A stretch of DNA of 17,974 nucleotides from JAZQUM01 sp045631305 (GCA_045631305.1 JAZQUM010000060.1:1-17974); one strand, 5' to 3'; positions 1-6,974 are shown, counted from the stretch's first letter. The notes: generated by a model from the letters alone, not told the origin. Translations and numbers: made by a program.

Positions 1-132
1 CCCTTCGAAAGCTTCATCGGCGTGGTGGACAGCATCGAACCCGAAAAGAACAAGGTTCGCGTAATCGTCTCCATGTTCGGCAGAGAAACTCCCGTCGATT
101 TCGAACTCGATCAGGTAGAGGTTCAGGGCTGA
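1..132 (+). CDS. nusG: NusG C-terminal fragment (KOW domain)
   Basis: This is a partial gene, cut by the window start. It reads 43 codons in frame from base 1 to the TGA at 130-132. The visible residues (PFESFIGVVDSI, then VRVIVSMFGRETPVDFELDQ) are the end of the NusG KOW domain, including the FGR-ETPV turn typical of the family. NusG binds RNA polymerase and couples it to Rho or the ribosome, modulating pausing and elongation. Its place directly before rplK is the classic secE-nusG-rplK-rplA order, which supports the call. The N-terminal NGN domain lies outside the window. Confidence 0.93.
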   Translation, partial: PFESFIGVVDSIEPEKNKVRVIVSMFGRETPVDFELDQVEVQG

Positions 133-273
133 TCCAAACAGCGGCAGGAGCTGTGATCCTGTATACTGGCCGGACGAGCGTTCGGCGCAAGTGGGAGAAG
201 CGCAAAGCGCTTCGCCAAGAGTGGTGCATTATGGAATGGCCACTACCACATTATTATGAAGGAGGTGCCTATA
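133..273 (+). promoter_or_regulatory. L11-L1 operon leader, probable L1 autoregulatory site
   Basis: This 141-nt gap between nusG and rplK is strongly folded. GGCG at 184-187 can close on CGCC at 213-216 around an inner hairpin AAGCGC/GCGCTT (198-203 with 207-212) and a purine-rich side loop containing GTGGGAG (191-197). A second element, GTGGT at 221-225, can pair with ACCAC at 245-249. L1 is known to repress rplKA translation by binding an rRNA-like site in this leader in many bacteria, so the position and shape fit. The exact L1 site is inferred, not proven. The ribosome site GGAGG at 261-265 follows directly. Confidence 0.45.
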
Positions 274-699
274 ATGGCACAGAAAGTTACTGGTTACGTA
301 AAACTGCAGATTCCTGCAGGCAAAGCAACTCCCGCACCCCCTGTTGGCCCCGCTCTGGGTCAGCACGGCGTTAACATCGCAGCATTTACTAAGGAATTCA
401 ACGAACGCACCAAGAACGACATGGGTCTGATCATTCCCGTCGTTATCACTGTGTACGCTGACCGTTCCTTCAGCTTCATTACCAAGACTCCTCCCGCAGC
501 AGTCCTCATCAAGAAGGAATGCAACATCGAATCCGGCTCTGGTGTTCCCAACAAGACCAAGGTTGCTACCATCTCCAAGGCTTCCGTTCAGAAGATCGCT
601 GAACTCAAGATGCGCGACCTGAACGCTGCTTCCCTGGAAGCTGCTATGAGCATGATCGCCGGTACCGCACGCTCCATGGGCGTTGTCGTCGAAGAATAA
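274..699 (+). CDS. rplK: 50S ribosomal protein L11
   Basis: The 141-aa product has the normal full length for L11. The start ATG at 274 is chosen over an in-frame ATG at 256 because GGAGGTG at 261-267 sits at the right distance and the protein then begins MAQKVTGYVKLQIPAG, the usual L11 N-terminus. The proline-rich N-terminal segment (APPVGPALGQHGVNI) that contacts thiostrepton and translation factors is intact, as is the C-terminal rRNA-binding domain (KTKVATISKASVQKIAELK). L11 forms the GTPase-associated stalk base on 23S rRNA with L10. The gene is followed after 14 nt by rplA, with GGAGGGTG in the gap, so the two are co-transcribed. Confidence 0.98.
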   Translation: MAQKVTGYVKLQIPAGKATPAPPVGPALGQHGVNIAAFTKEFNERTKNDMGLIIPVVITVYADRSFSFITKTPPAAVLIKKECNIESGSGVPNKTKVATISKASVQKIAELKMRDLNAASLEAAMSMIAGTARSMGVVVEE

Positions 700-713
700 G
701 GAGGGTGTAAACA

Positions 714-1406
714 ATGTTTAGAGGTAAGAAGTATAAAGAATGCATGAAGCAGATCGACAAGTCTCTGCAGTATGATCCCGCAGAAGCTTTCGCTCTGATT
801 TGCAAGACCGCTTCCGCTAAGTTCGACGAAACCGTTGAACTGCATGTTAAGCTCGGCGTTGACTCCCGTCACGCTGACCAGCAGGTTCGTGGCGCTATCG
901 TTCTGCCCCACGGTACCGGTAAGAACGTTCGCGTTCTGGTATTCGCTAAGGCTGACAAGGCTGATGCTGCTCGTGAAGCAGGCGCTGACTATGTTGGCGA
1001 AATGGACCTCGTAGAAAAGATCCAGAAGGAAAACTGGTTCGATTTCGACGTAGTCGTTGCTTCTCCTGACATGATGGGTCTCGTAGGCCGTCTGGGTAAG
1101 GTTCTGGGCCCCAAGGGTCTGATGCCCTCTCCCAAGGCTGGTACCGTTACTCCTGACGTAGCTAAGGCTGTTAAGGAAGTTAAGGCCGGTAAGATCGAAT
1201 ACCGTCTGGACAAGACCAACATCATCCACTGCCCCATCGGCAAGGTTTCCTTCGGTGCTGAAAAGCTCTTCGATAACTACACCGCTCTGATCGGTGCTAT
1301 CATCAAGGCTAAGCCCGCTGCTGCCAAGGGCCAGTACATCAAGTCCTGCGTAGCTGCTTCTACCATGGGCCCCGGTGTGAAGGTCAACGCTCAGAAGAGC
1401 ATCTAA
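714..1406 (+). CDS. rplA: 50S ribosomal protein L1
   Basis: The 230-aa product has the normal full length for L1. Family signatures are intact: the GTGKNVRVLVFA stretch, the GLVGRLGKVLGPKGLMPSPK stretch with TVTPD after it, and the closing segment around YIKSCVAASTMGPGVK. L1 forms the mobile stalk near the E site, helps release deacylated tRNA, and in many bacteria represses its own operon by binding mRNA. The ATG at 714 follows a GGAGGG site in the 14-nt gap after rplK. Codon use (CTG, GTT, AAG, GCT) is strongly biased, as expected of a highly expressed gene. Confidence 0.98.
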   Translation: MFRGKKYKECMKQIDKSLQYDPAEAFALICKTASAKFDETVELHVKLGVDSRHADQQVRGAIVLPHGTGKNVRVLVFAKADKADAAREAGADYVGEMDLVEKIQKENWFDFDVVVASPDMMGLVGRLGKVLGPKGLMPSPKAGTVTPDVAKAVKEVKAGKIEYRLDKTNIIHCPIGKVSFGAEKLFDNYTALIGAIIKAKPAAAKGQYIKSCVAASTMGPGVKVNAQKSI

Positions 1407-1408
1407 TC

Positions 1409-1427
1409 TTACTCTAAAAAAGAGTAA
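1409..1427. other. Short hairpin after rplA
   Basis: TTACTCT (1409-1415) pairs with AGAGTAA (1421-1427) around a five-A loop. On the plus strand it is followed by A-rich sequence rather than a T tract, so it is a poor intrinsic terminator for rplKA; it may mark the transcript 3' end or be a weak pause or processing site. The strong rplJ promoter starts 19 nt downstream. Confidence 0.3.
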
Positions 1428-1445
1428 AAAACTTTAATATCTTAC

Positions 1446-1473
1446 TTGACAAATCTGTCAGGTTTGGTATAAT
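1446..1473 (+). promoter_or_regulatory. Strong sigma-A promoter for rplJ-rplL
   Basis: A perfect -35 TTGACA (1446-1451) and a perfect -10 TATAAT (1468-1473) are separated by 16 nt, with TG one base before the -10 (extended -10). Predicted transcription starts near 1480. This allows rplJ-rplL, needed in four- to sixfold excess over other ribosomal proteins, to be made independently of rplK-rplA. Confidence 0.9.
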
Positions 1474-1479
1474 AAATGT

Positions 1480-1592
1480 CGCGTTCCAAAGACAGCAGGT
1501 GGCGCAAGCCATAATTCCTGCCGAGGATAGCTTATCGTATTGATTTGCTTACAGTCCTTGTGTCTTATGGCGCAAGGACTGTTTCCTTTTGA
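1480..1592 (+). promoter_or_regulatory. L10 leader (ribosomal protein autoregulatory RNA)
   Basis: The predicted transcript 5' region carries GACAGCAGGTGGCGCAAGCC (1490-1509) followed by CCTGCCGAGG (1518-1527). CAGG/CCTG pair and the unpaired bases resemble the kink-turn-like L10 binding site that mimics 23S rRNA. In the known family, excess L10(L12)4 complex binds here and represses rplJL. The leader leads straight into the terminator hairpin at 1551-1590, so repression here probably works by premature termination. The match is by recalled family pattern, not by a covariance search. Confidence 0.82.
1551..1590 (+). terminator. Leader attenuator upstream of rplJ
   Basis: ACAGTCCTTG (1551-1560) pairs perfectly with CAAGGACTGT (1573-1582) around a 12-nt loop and runs into TTTCCTTTT. 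It lies between the L10-binding leader and the rplJ ribosome site, which is where an L10-controlled attenuator is expected. Confidence 0.8.
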
Positions 1593-1628
1593 GCGCGCCT
1601 TATATTCTCATGGAGGTGAAACAAAAGA

Positions 1629-2153
1629 ATGCCTAACGCAAAAGTTCTGTCTGAAAAGCAGGCCATCGTCGCAGCTTTGACTGAAAAACTGCAGGGTGCC
1701 GCTGCCGGTGTTATCATTGATTACAAGGGTATCAACGTTGCAGAAGACACCGCTCTGCGTGTAGAGTGCCGCAACAACAACATCGATTACAGTGTTGTTA
1801 AGAACACTCTGCTGCGTTTTGCTTTCAACAATGTCGGTCTGAGTGATCTGGATGAGCAGCTCAACGGTACCACTTCTCTCGCTATCAGCATGGAAGATCC
1901 CGTTGCTCCCGCTCGCGTCATCGCTGACTTTGCTAAGAAGCTTAACGGTAAGTTTGAAATCAAGGGCGGCTTCATGGAAGGTAAGGTAGTTGATATGGCT
2001 ACCGTTAACGCCCTGGCTTCTATCCCCGCACTGCCCGTTCTGCAGGCTCAGGTTCTGGGTACCATGCTGGCTCCCATTTCCGCTCTGGCTTGCGTCCTCA
2101 AGCAGATCGCCGAAAAAGACGGCGCTCCCGCAGAGGAAGCTGCAGCAGAATAA
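1629..2153 (+). CDS. rplJ: 50S ribosomal protein L10
   Basis: The 174-aa product begins MPNAKVLSEKQAIVAAL and has the usual L10 order: an N-terminal rRNA-binding globular domain (VIIDYKGINVAEDTALR; VKNTLLRFAF), a central region ending GKFEIKGGFMEGKVVD, and a C-terminal helix (VLGTMLAPISALACVLKQIAEK) that carries the L7/L12 dimers. It anchors the ribosomal stalk to the L11-bound rRNA. The ATG at 1629 follows GGAGGTGA (1612-1619) with 9 nt spacing. rplL follows after 58 nt. Expression is expected to be controlled by its own complex through the leader at 1480-1592. Confidence 0.97.
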   Translation: MPNAKVLSEKQAIVAALTEKLQGAAAGVIIDYKGINVAEDTALRVECRNNNIDYSVVKNTLLRFAFNNVGLSDLDEQLNGTTSLAISMEDPVAPARVIADFAKKLNGKFEIKGGFMEGKVVDMATVNALASIPALPVLQAQVLGTMLAPISALACVLKQIAEKDGAPAEEAAAE

Positions 2154-2211
2154 TTTCTGTTGTATACCAATTTTCTTAATGAATTGAAATTTACTTTAGG
2201 AGGCTATTAAA

Positions 2212-2580
2212 ATGTCTGAAAAGATCACTGCTATGATTGAAGAAATCAAGGCTCTCACCGTTCTGGAACTTTCCGAACTCGTACACGCTCTGGAAGAAGT
2301 TTTCGGCGTATCCGCTGCTGCTATGGCTGCTCCCGCTGCCGCTGCTGCTCCCGCTGCTGAAGAAAAGACCGAATTTGACGTTGTTCTGGCTGGCTTCGAC
2401 GCTGCTGCTAAGATCAAGGTTATCAAGGTTGTTCGCGAAATCACCGGTCTGGGTCTGGCTGAAGCTAAGGCTGCAGTTGAAGCTGCTCCCAAGGCTCTGA
2501 AGGAAGGTCTCAGCAAGGAAGACGCTGAAGCTCTCAAGAAGCAGCTCGAAGAAGCTGGCGCAAAGGTTGAACTCAAGTAA
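2212..2580 (+). CDS. rplL: 50S ribosomal protein L7/L12
   Basis: The 122-aa acidic product has the L7/L12 plan: an N-terminal dimerisation helix pair (to about residue 33), an Ala/Pro-rich hinge (about residues 35-50, with AAAMAAPAAAAAP), and a C-terminal factor-binding domain containing KVIKVVREITGLGLAEAKA. The stalk recruits and stimulates the translational GTPases. The ATG at 2212 follows AGGAGG (2198-2203). It is the last gene of the operon, ended by the hairpin at 2607-2639. Codon bias is extreme (GCT, GAA, AAG), matching the most abundant ribosomal protein. Confidence 0.98.
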   Translation: MSEKITAMIEEIKALTVLELSELVHALEEVFGVSAAAMAAPAAAAAPAAEEKTEFDVVLAGFDAAAKIKVIKVVREITGLGLAEAKAAVEAAPKALKEGLSKEDAEALKKQLEEAGAKVELK

Positions 2581-2606
2581 TTCATCTTTTGATTTGAAGC
2601 TTTTAA

Positions 2607-2639
2607 AAATCCCCGTCCTTTTGGACGGGGATTTTTTTA
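2607..2639. terminator. Intrinsic terminator after rplL (bidirectional)
   Basis: ATCCCCGTCC (2609-2618), loop TTTT, GGACGGGGAT (2623-2632), then a T run to 2638. The A run on the left side gives a T tract on the minus strand too, so it can also end the convergent SDR gene. Confidence 0.93.
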
Positions 2640-2668
2640 TTGGTAGAGGGCACTTCTTTTGTGGAAAA

Positions 2669-3481
2669 TCAAAGGGCATGACCTCCGGACACCTTGATTA
2701 CTTGTCCTGTAATCATTCGTGCCTGCTCGCTTGCTAAAAATAGAATGGTTTCTGCAATATCTTCAGGTTGGATCAGTTTTTCCATGGGAATTAAGGGGAT
2801 GACAGCTTTTTCTAAGTCGGCATCGATCCATCCTGTTTGTGTTGGGCCGGGGGCAACGCAGTTTACAGTAATGCCGTATTTTCCTACTTCAAGAGCTATG
2901 CTGCGCGTAAGGGCCTCCAACGTTGCTTTGCTGGCACCGTAAGTGATTTGACCTGCAAAAATCTGAGCTGCATCGGTAGAAATATTGATGATCCGTCCGT
3001 AGTTGCCGCGGTGATTGATAAATTCGCGTGTCATCAAAATACTTCCGCGAACATTGACTGCAAAGGTATCATCAATGACATTCTGGGTAATCTTTTCGAT
3101 GGTATCAAAACCGTTTTCATCGTCTACAGCTGCATTGTTAACCAAAATATCAATTTTTCCGTACTGTTTTATAATGGCGGAATAAATTTCCTTTACGGCT
3201 GTTTCATCGGAAATATCGCTTTCCAATATCATGTAGTCAGCTTGCATGGCTTTGAGTTTGTTTTCTACAAAATCTGCATTTCCTGCATTTGCTGCATAAT
3301 ATTTGTCGGGGCCATTTCTGTCGGTTTTCTTCTTATCGAAAGGCCTGTTTATTTTTTTATATACCAAAACTACCTTTGCACCTTCCCGGGCAAAAGCAAG
3401 CGCAGTTGCTGCACCAATTCCCTGAGGATTATTTGCTCCCGTGATCAGAGCGACTTTGTTTTTTAATCCGTAATTTACCAT
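2669..3481 (-). CDS. SDR family NAD(P)-dependent oxidoreductase
   Basis: The 270-aa product is a classical short-chain dehydrogenase/reductase. It has a nucleotide-binding TGANNPQGIG at residues 14-23, NNAA at 115-118, and the catalytic tetrad Asn143, Ser168, Tyr181, Lys185 (YGASK), with PG at 211-212. FabG-like enzymes reduce 3-oxoacyl groups, but SDR substrate cannot be read from sequence. It carries a charged insertion around residues 42-75 (KKINRPFDKKKTDRNG and after) that makes it about 25 residues longer than FabG. The ATG at 3481 follows GGAGGAA. The gene is convergent with rplL, stands alone, and is visibly richer in A/T codons than its neighbours, which may indicate acquisition. Family call is firm; substrate is unknown. 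Confidence 0.9.
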   Translation of the reverse strand: MVNYGLKNKVALITGANNPQGIGAATALAFAREGAKVVLVYKKINRPFDKKKTDRNGPDKYYAANAGNADFVENKLKAMQADYMILESDISDETAVKEIYSAIIKQYGKIDILVNNAAVDDENGFDTIEKITQNVIDDTFAVNVRGSILMTREFINHRGNYGRIINISTDAAQIFAGQITYGASKATLEALTRSIALEVGKYGITVNCVAPGPTQTGWIDADLEKAVIPLIPMEKLIQPEDIAETILFLASEQARMITGQVIKVSGGHAL

Positions 3482-3515
3482 TCACAGTTCCTCCATGAAT
3501 TGTTGTTTTATTTAC

Positions 3516-3544
3516 TTTACCATATCTTTTTTTCTGCGGCAATC
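3516..3544 (-). promoter_or_regulatory. Candidate promoter for the SDR gene
   Basis: On the minus strand TTGCCG and TAAAGT are separated by 17 nt, about 40 nt before the ATG. The -10 matches only four of six consensus bases, so this is tentative. Confidence 0.35.
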
Positions 3545-3619
3545 CGTGTGCAAAAAGGTAAGTGGTATTTTAAAAACTTTTATGCTATGATATTGTTAAA
3601 ATGAAGAGGAGGCGGATGT

Positions 3620-3880
3620 ATGGAAAAAGAAACTGTGGGAACGATCATCTCAGTTGCCAAGCAGTGGTGGCTGAAAGTCAATACCAAAGCCGTGCGCAGA
3701 GGTATGCTGGACGGTGCGATTTACCCCTATATTGTGAAAATTCGCTATACGATAGAGGGGCAGGACTATTTCTGTCGAAAATGGGTTGGCCCTACTGCAC
3801 ATCCCCCCTTGGAAGGCGCTGTGGTGCGGGTGTTCTATCGGGAGGATAGGCCATCTAAAGCTAAGGTAAATATAGTATAA
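3620..3880 (+). CDS. Small uncharacterised protein, DUF3592-like
   Basis: The 86-aa product starts at the ATG at 3620 after AGAGGAGG (3605-3612) with 7 nt spacing, a strong translation signal. It has no signal peptide or membrane segment. Visible features are VAKQWWLKVNTKAVR near the N-terminus, an alternating beta pattern (YPYIVKIRYTIEGQDYFCRK), and the ending VVRVFYREDRPSKAKV. The last part resembles the 'V-V-Y-P--P-KA-V' ending of DUF3592-type beta domains. I recall similar short clostridial proteins being mislabelled as sugar ABC transporter permeases, a label this soluble sequence does not support. It is a single-gene unit closed by a bidirectional terminator. Function is unknown. Confidence 0.75.
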   Translation: MEKETVGTIISVAKQWWLKVNTKAVRRGMLDGAIYPYIVKIRYTIEGQDYFCRKWVGPTAHPPLEGAVVRVFYREDRPSKAKVNIV

Positions 3881-3918
3881 AAAAGAGGTTTCCTTTTTCA
3901 AAAAGGAAGCCTCTTTTT
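3880..3918. terminator. Bidirectional terminator between the small protein and DUF554 gene
   Basis: AAAAAGAGG-TTTCCTTTTT pairs with AAAAAGGAAG-CCTCTTTTT around one C, an almost perfect long inverted repeat with A run on the left and T run on the right, so it serves both convergent genes. Confidence 0.88.
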
Positions 3919-3929
3919 GCTTAATAGGT

Positions 3930-4610
3930 TTACATAAATATGCAGAGGAGAATGGGGATAAAAATAGCGGGGACATAGTTCATGATCTTGAATTTTCCAA
4001 GACCGATGATGTTGAGGCCCAGTGCGAAAAGAAGGATGGAACCCACTACATTCATTTCCCCAACGGCTTTTTCCAGATAGGGAGCTACAACAGATGCCAG
4101 TACGGCAATACCGCCCTGAATCACAAAAACAGAGCCAGCAGCCAACATAACGCCAAATCCTAAAGTGGAAGCAAAAATCATGGAGGAGACCAGGTCCAAC
4201 GTGGCTTTGGCAAAGAGAATGGAGTGATCACCGGAGAGCCCGCTCTGCAGCGAACCCATGATAGTCATTGCGCCAACACAAAAAAGCAGGGAAGCGGAAA
4301 CGAAACCTTCCGCTACGGGAACGGTGCTGCCTTCCTTTTTGGTTTTGGTTTCTACCCAGCTGCCCAGACGATTGATCTTGCCGTCCAGATCGCAGAGCTC
4401 GCCGATGGCAGCGCCTACCACTACGGAAATAATAGTAATAAGAGCGTTTTCTCCGTCAAACATACCGGTGATACCAAGGTAAACGGTGCAAAGGCCGAGG
4501 CCCTTGGTAACGATATCAATGACGCGTTTGGGGATGGCTTTTCCCAACAACATACCAATGAGAGAACCAACCAAAACGGTAACTATATTCACAAGAGTTC
4601 CAGTTAACAT
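3930..4610 (-). CDS. DUF554 family membrane protein (YqgA/YdfK-like)
   Basis: The 226-aa product is almost wholly hydrophobic with about seven membrane segments. It shows the DUF554 pattern: an N-terminal GTLVNIVTVLVGSLIGMLLG segment, a glycine-rich second segment around GAAIGELCDLDGKINRLG, and a central SLLFCVGAMTIMGSLQSGL containing the conserved acidic/amide-poor core. The family is known as a putative transport protein with no settled substrate. The ATG at 4610 lies 3 nt past the stop of the upstream tcdA-like gene, and its AGGAGGT site lies inside that gene's end, so the two are translated from one message. Confidence 0.9.
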   Translation of the reverse strand: MLTGTLVNIVTVLVGSLIGMLLGKAIPKRVIDIVTKGLGLCTVYLGITGMFDGENALITIISVVVGAAIGELCDLDGKINRLGSWVETKTKKEGSTVPVAEGFVSASLLFCVGAMTIMGSLQSGLSGDHSILFAKATLDLVSSMIFASTLGFGVMLAAGSVFVIQGGIAVLASVVAPYLEKAVGEMNVVGSILLFALGLNIIGLGKFKIMNYVPAIFIPILLCIFM

Positions 4611-4613
4611 AAT

Positions 4614-5336
4614 TTAGTTGACCTCCTTGCTTTCTACCAGGGCCCGTACAATGGCGCCGCCCATCATTAGCCCGGCGCAGGAAGGGACCCAGGGAACGCT
4701 TGCAGGAATGCTGCGGCGGCCGGGAGGGGGAGTTTCAAGCTGCTCTGTGGGAGCTGCTTCTTCGGGGCTGAAGACTACCTGCAGGTGCTCCACGCCGCGG
4801 CTGCGCAGTTCCTTGCGCATAACACGGGCCAGAGGGCAGCCGAAGGTTTTGGAGATATCGGTGATCTGCAGCTGGGTAGGATCCAGCTTGTTGCCGGTGC
4901 CAAGGGCGGAGATGATGGGGATATTTCTCTCCTGCGCCTGTAAGATCAGATCCAGTTTGCAGGAGACAAGATCGATGCAATCGGCTACAAAGTCATATTT
5001 TGCCTGCCAGAAAAGATCACGGTTTTCAGCATTGTAAAGGCCGCAGATAGGGTGAACGGTGATCTCGGGATTGATATCGAGACAACGCTGTGCCACAGCA
5101 TCTACCTTGTTTTGGCCTAAGGTGGAGTGAAGAGCCTGGATCTGGCGGTTGAGGTTGGAGAGGGCCACAGTATCGCTGTCTACCAGGGTGAGCTCTCCCA
5201 CACCGGAGCGAGCCAGACATTCGGCCACATAACTTCCCACGCCGCCTACGCCAAATACGATGACATGACTTTGTGCCAGGCGCTCCATAGCTTCGCGGCC
5301 AAAGAGCATTTCTATACGAATGAACTGATCTGTCAT
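4614..5336 (-). CDS. tcdA: E1-like tRNA threonylcarbamoyladenosine dehydratase (TcdA/CsdL, YrvM-type)
   Basis: The 240-aa product is a ThiF/MoeB/E1-like enzyme. The nucleotide-binding GVGGVGS is at residues 29-35, followed by the acidic strand end VDSD (52-55) and the adenylation motif NLNRQ (61-65). Length and the PSCAGLMMGG end fit TcdA/CsdL rather than ThiF or MoeB. The known family uses ATP to cyclise t6A37 to ct6A in ANN-decoding tRNAs. I chose the ATG at 5336 (MTDQFIRIEMLFG) over a TTG eight codons upstream, since the latter falls inside the terminator stem at 5357-5385. A GAGG sits just upstream. It is followed by DUF554 in the same transcript. Confidence 0.88.
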   Translation of the reverse strand: MTDQFIRIEMLFGREAMERLAQSHVIVFGVGGVGSYVAECLARSGVGELTLVDSDTVALSNLNRQIQALHSTLGQNKVDAVAQRCLDINPEITVHPICGLYNAENRDLFWQAKYDFVADCIDLVSCKLDLILQAQERNIPIISALGTGNKLDPTQLQITDISKTFGCPLARVMRKELRSRGVEHLQVVFSPEEAAPTEQLETPPPGRRSIPASVPWVPSCAGLMMGGAIVRALVESKEVN

Positions 5337-5349
5337 AATTTTGCCTCGT

Positions 5350-5385
5350 AAAGAAGACAAGAGCCGGCATTAAGCCGGCTCTTGT
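5350..5385 (-). terminator. Hairpin terminator between the parvulin-like gene and tcdA
   Basis: ACAAGAGCCGGC (5357-5368) and GCCGGCTCTTGT (5374-5385) form a perfect 12-bp stem with a 5-nt loop. On the minus strand it is followed by CTTCTTTACG, an imperfect T tract, so termination may be partial and let some transcription reach tcdA, for which I see no clear separate promoter. Confidence 0.65.
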
Positions 5386-5397
5386 AAGAGTTTGTGA

Positions 5398-6885
5398 TTA
5401 ATCCACGTACTTCATGCCGGAGCTTTCGGTGCTTTCCACGGCGGTCATCACTTCGTCATAGTACACGTTGTACTTTTCGGTGCGCAGAGCGTTATCTACC
5501 TGAATGTCTACATAGCGGTCATTCACACCGGTGAAGTAAACGATATAAACGGAATCTTCGCCTGCAATGAGTTCCACATCACCGACCTTGCGGCTTGCAT
5601 CAAAGAGCCAGTCTTCTACAAAACCGTCCAGCATGCCCTTGTAGATCTGAGTGTAGGTACCATCCAGAATGCCTTCATTGGAATGCTTATTAGCCAGTTC
5701 CTTGAAGCTGTCCAGAGTAGCTTCGCCATCTTTCCAGGTCTTGAAGACTTCTTCGGCCTTAGCAATAGCTTCGTCCATCTTGGCAGCCAGATCATCTGCA
5801 TAAGTTTCGGATTCGCTGTCAAGATCTGCGGTAGCGGGAGCCATACGGATGATGTTGGCGTCCACAGTGTTGTATTCTTCCAGGAATACCTTGTTGAATA
5901 CAGCAACTACGCTGTTGTTGCCGCTGGAGGTAACCATAGCGTCGCCTGCCTTGCGGCTGGTATCAAAGAGCCAGTTGGAGAGATCGTCATCAAAGTACAT
6001 AGCGCCGTCATCGTGAGTGAAGGTGCCCTTGTCTTCGTATTCCTTGCTAATGGTTTCCAGATCTTCGCCGGCTTCCACACGAGCCAGGATTTCTTCAGCT
6101 ACAGCCTTTGCTGCTGCAATGGCTTCTTCAGTAGGAGCGTCAGCGCCTTCTTCAGCCTTGGCGGTAGCGGTGAAGTAGGAATAATCAGCAAACTGGAAGT
6201 CGCGGAGGTTTTCCTTCAGGTGAGAAGAGATTTCTTCATCGCTGAAAGAGTAGCTCTGGAAGATGGAGTTTGCATAGCTGTCAGCCAGAGTGCATTCGCG
6301 CAGGCACTTTTCGAAAAGATCGGGGCTGACAAGCTTGCCGTAGAGAGCACGGACATAAGTCTTGTAGTCAACGCTGTTCATTTCGGCATAGAGCTTGGTG
6401 TAGGAGATCTCATTGGAGATAGTGATTTCATCATCTGCAGTGAGTTCGTAGCCAGCTTCTTCTGCAGCCTTGCACATAGCAGCGGTAAACTTCAGGTTGG
6501 TGATTGCTTCGGTCTTGAAGTATTCATCCCAAGTGCCGCCATATACGGATTCCTGCTGATCCAGAGGCTTGCTGGTGTCCAGACCCAGATAGGTAAGATA
6601 GCTGCCGTACTGTTCGGTGAACTTGTTGATGGAATAGTGGTAGTAATAGCTTACTTCATCTGCATTGTAGGAAACACCGTCTACGGTAACGGCGGTAGCA
6701 TTCTTCTGGATGATGTTGGAGCTCCAAACCAAAACGGCAGCTGCAACAACAACGAAAGCTACGCAAATGGCGGTGTAGATCGTATTGGTGCGCTTCTGCT
6801 TTTTCAGGGCTTCTGCTGCACGCTGCTTTTTCTGCTCTACTTTGCCACTGACCTGACGGTTCTTCTTTTCTCTTGATGCGCTCAT
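5398..6885 (-). CDS. Membrane-anchored parvulin-like peptidyl-prolyl isomerase
   Basis: The 495-aa product has a basic cytoplasmic head (residues 1-34, rich in K/R), one membrane segment (about 35-56, TIYTAICVAFVVVAAAVLVW), and a large acidic extracellular part. Two regions (about 235-335 and 345-452) share the ending W-L-F-D-x-S-R-K-x-G-D, seen at 305-315 and 426-436, each followed by a beta pair (VVAVFNKV; VYIVYF). This is the tail of a parvulin (PpiC/SurA) fold, so the protein carries two degenerate parvulin repeats behind a SurA-like helical region. The likely role is folding of secreted proteins. No lipobox is present, unlike PrsA. The ATG at 6885 follows GAGAGGAC, with a good promoter at 6946-6974. 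Catalytic competence is uncertain. Confidence 0.82.
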   Translation of the reverse strand: MSASREKKNRQVSGKVEQKKQRAAEALKKQKRTNTIYTAICVAFVVVAAAVLVWSSNIIQKNATAVTVDGVSYNADEVSYYYHYSINKFTEQYGSYLTYLGLDTSKPLDQQESVYGGTWDEYFKTEAITNLKFTAAMCKAAEEAGYELTADDEITISNEISYTKLYAEMNSVDYKTYVRALYGKLVSPDLFEKCLRECTLADSYANSIFQSYSFSDEEISSHLKENLRDFQFADYSYFTATAKAEEGADAPTEEAIAAAKAVAEEILARVEAGEDLETISKEYEDKGTFTHDDGAMYFDDDLSNWLFDTSRKAGDAMVTSSGNNSVVAVFNKVFLEEYNTVDANIIRMAPATADLDSESETYADDLAAKMDEAIAKAEEVFKTWKDGEATLDSFKELANKHSNEGILDGTYTQIYKGMLDGFVEDWLFDASRKVGDVELIAGEDSVYIVYFTGVNDRYVDIQVDNALRTEKYNVYYDEVMTAVESTESSGMKYVD

Positions 6886-6945
6886 TTGTATTCAGTCCTC
6901 TCGTTTACATGGGAAATTGCCTGCATAAAGCAAACATACAAAAAC

Positions 6946-6974
6946 AGTATACCTTATTATATGGGAAATCGCAA
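6946..6974 (-). promoter_or_regulatory. Promoter of the parvulin-like gene
   Basis: On the minus strand TTGCGA (6969-6974) and TATACT (6946-6951) are separated by exactly 17 nt, placing the start about 55 nt before the ATG at 6885. Confidence 0.8.

Noticed and set aside
162..167. TATACT as a promoter before rplK
   Set aside because: No acceptable -35 at 16-18 nt and no TGn extension.
5683..6876. Long open frame on the plus strand within the parvulin-like gene
   Set aside because: No translation signal; composition mirrors the codon bias of the real minus-strand gene.
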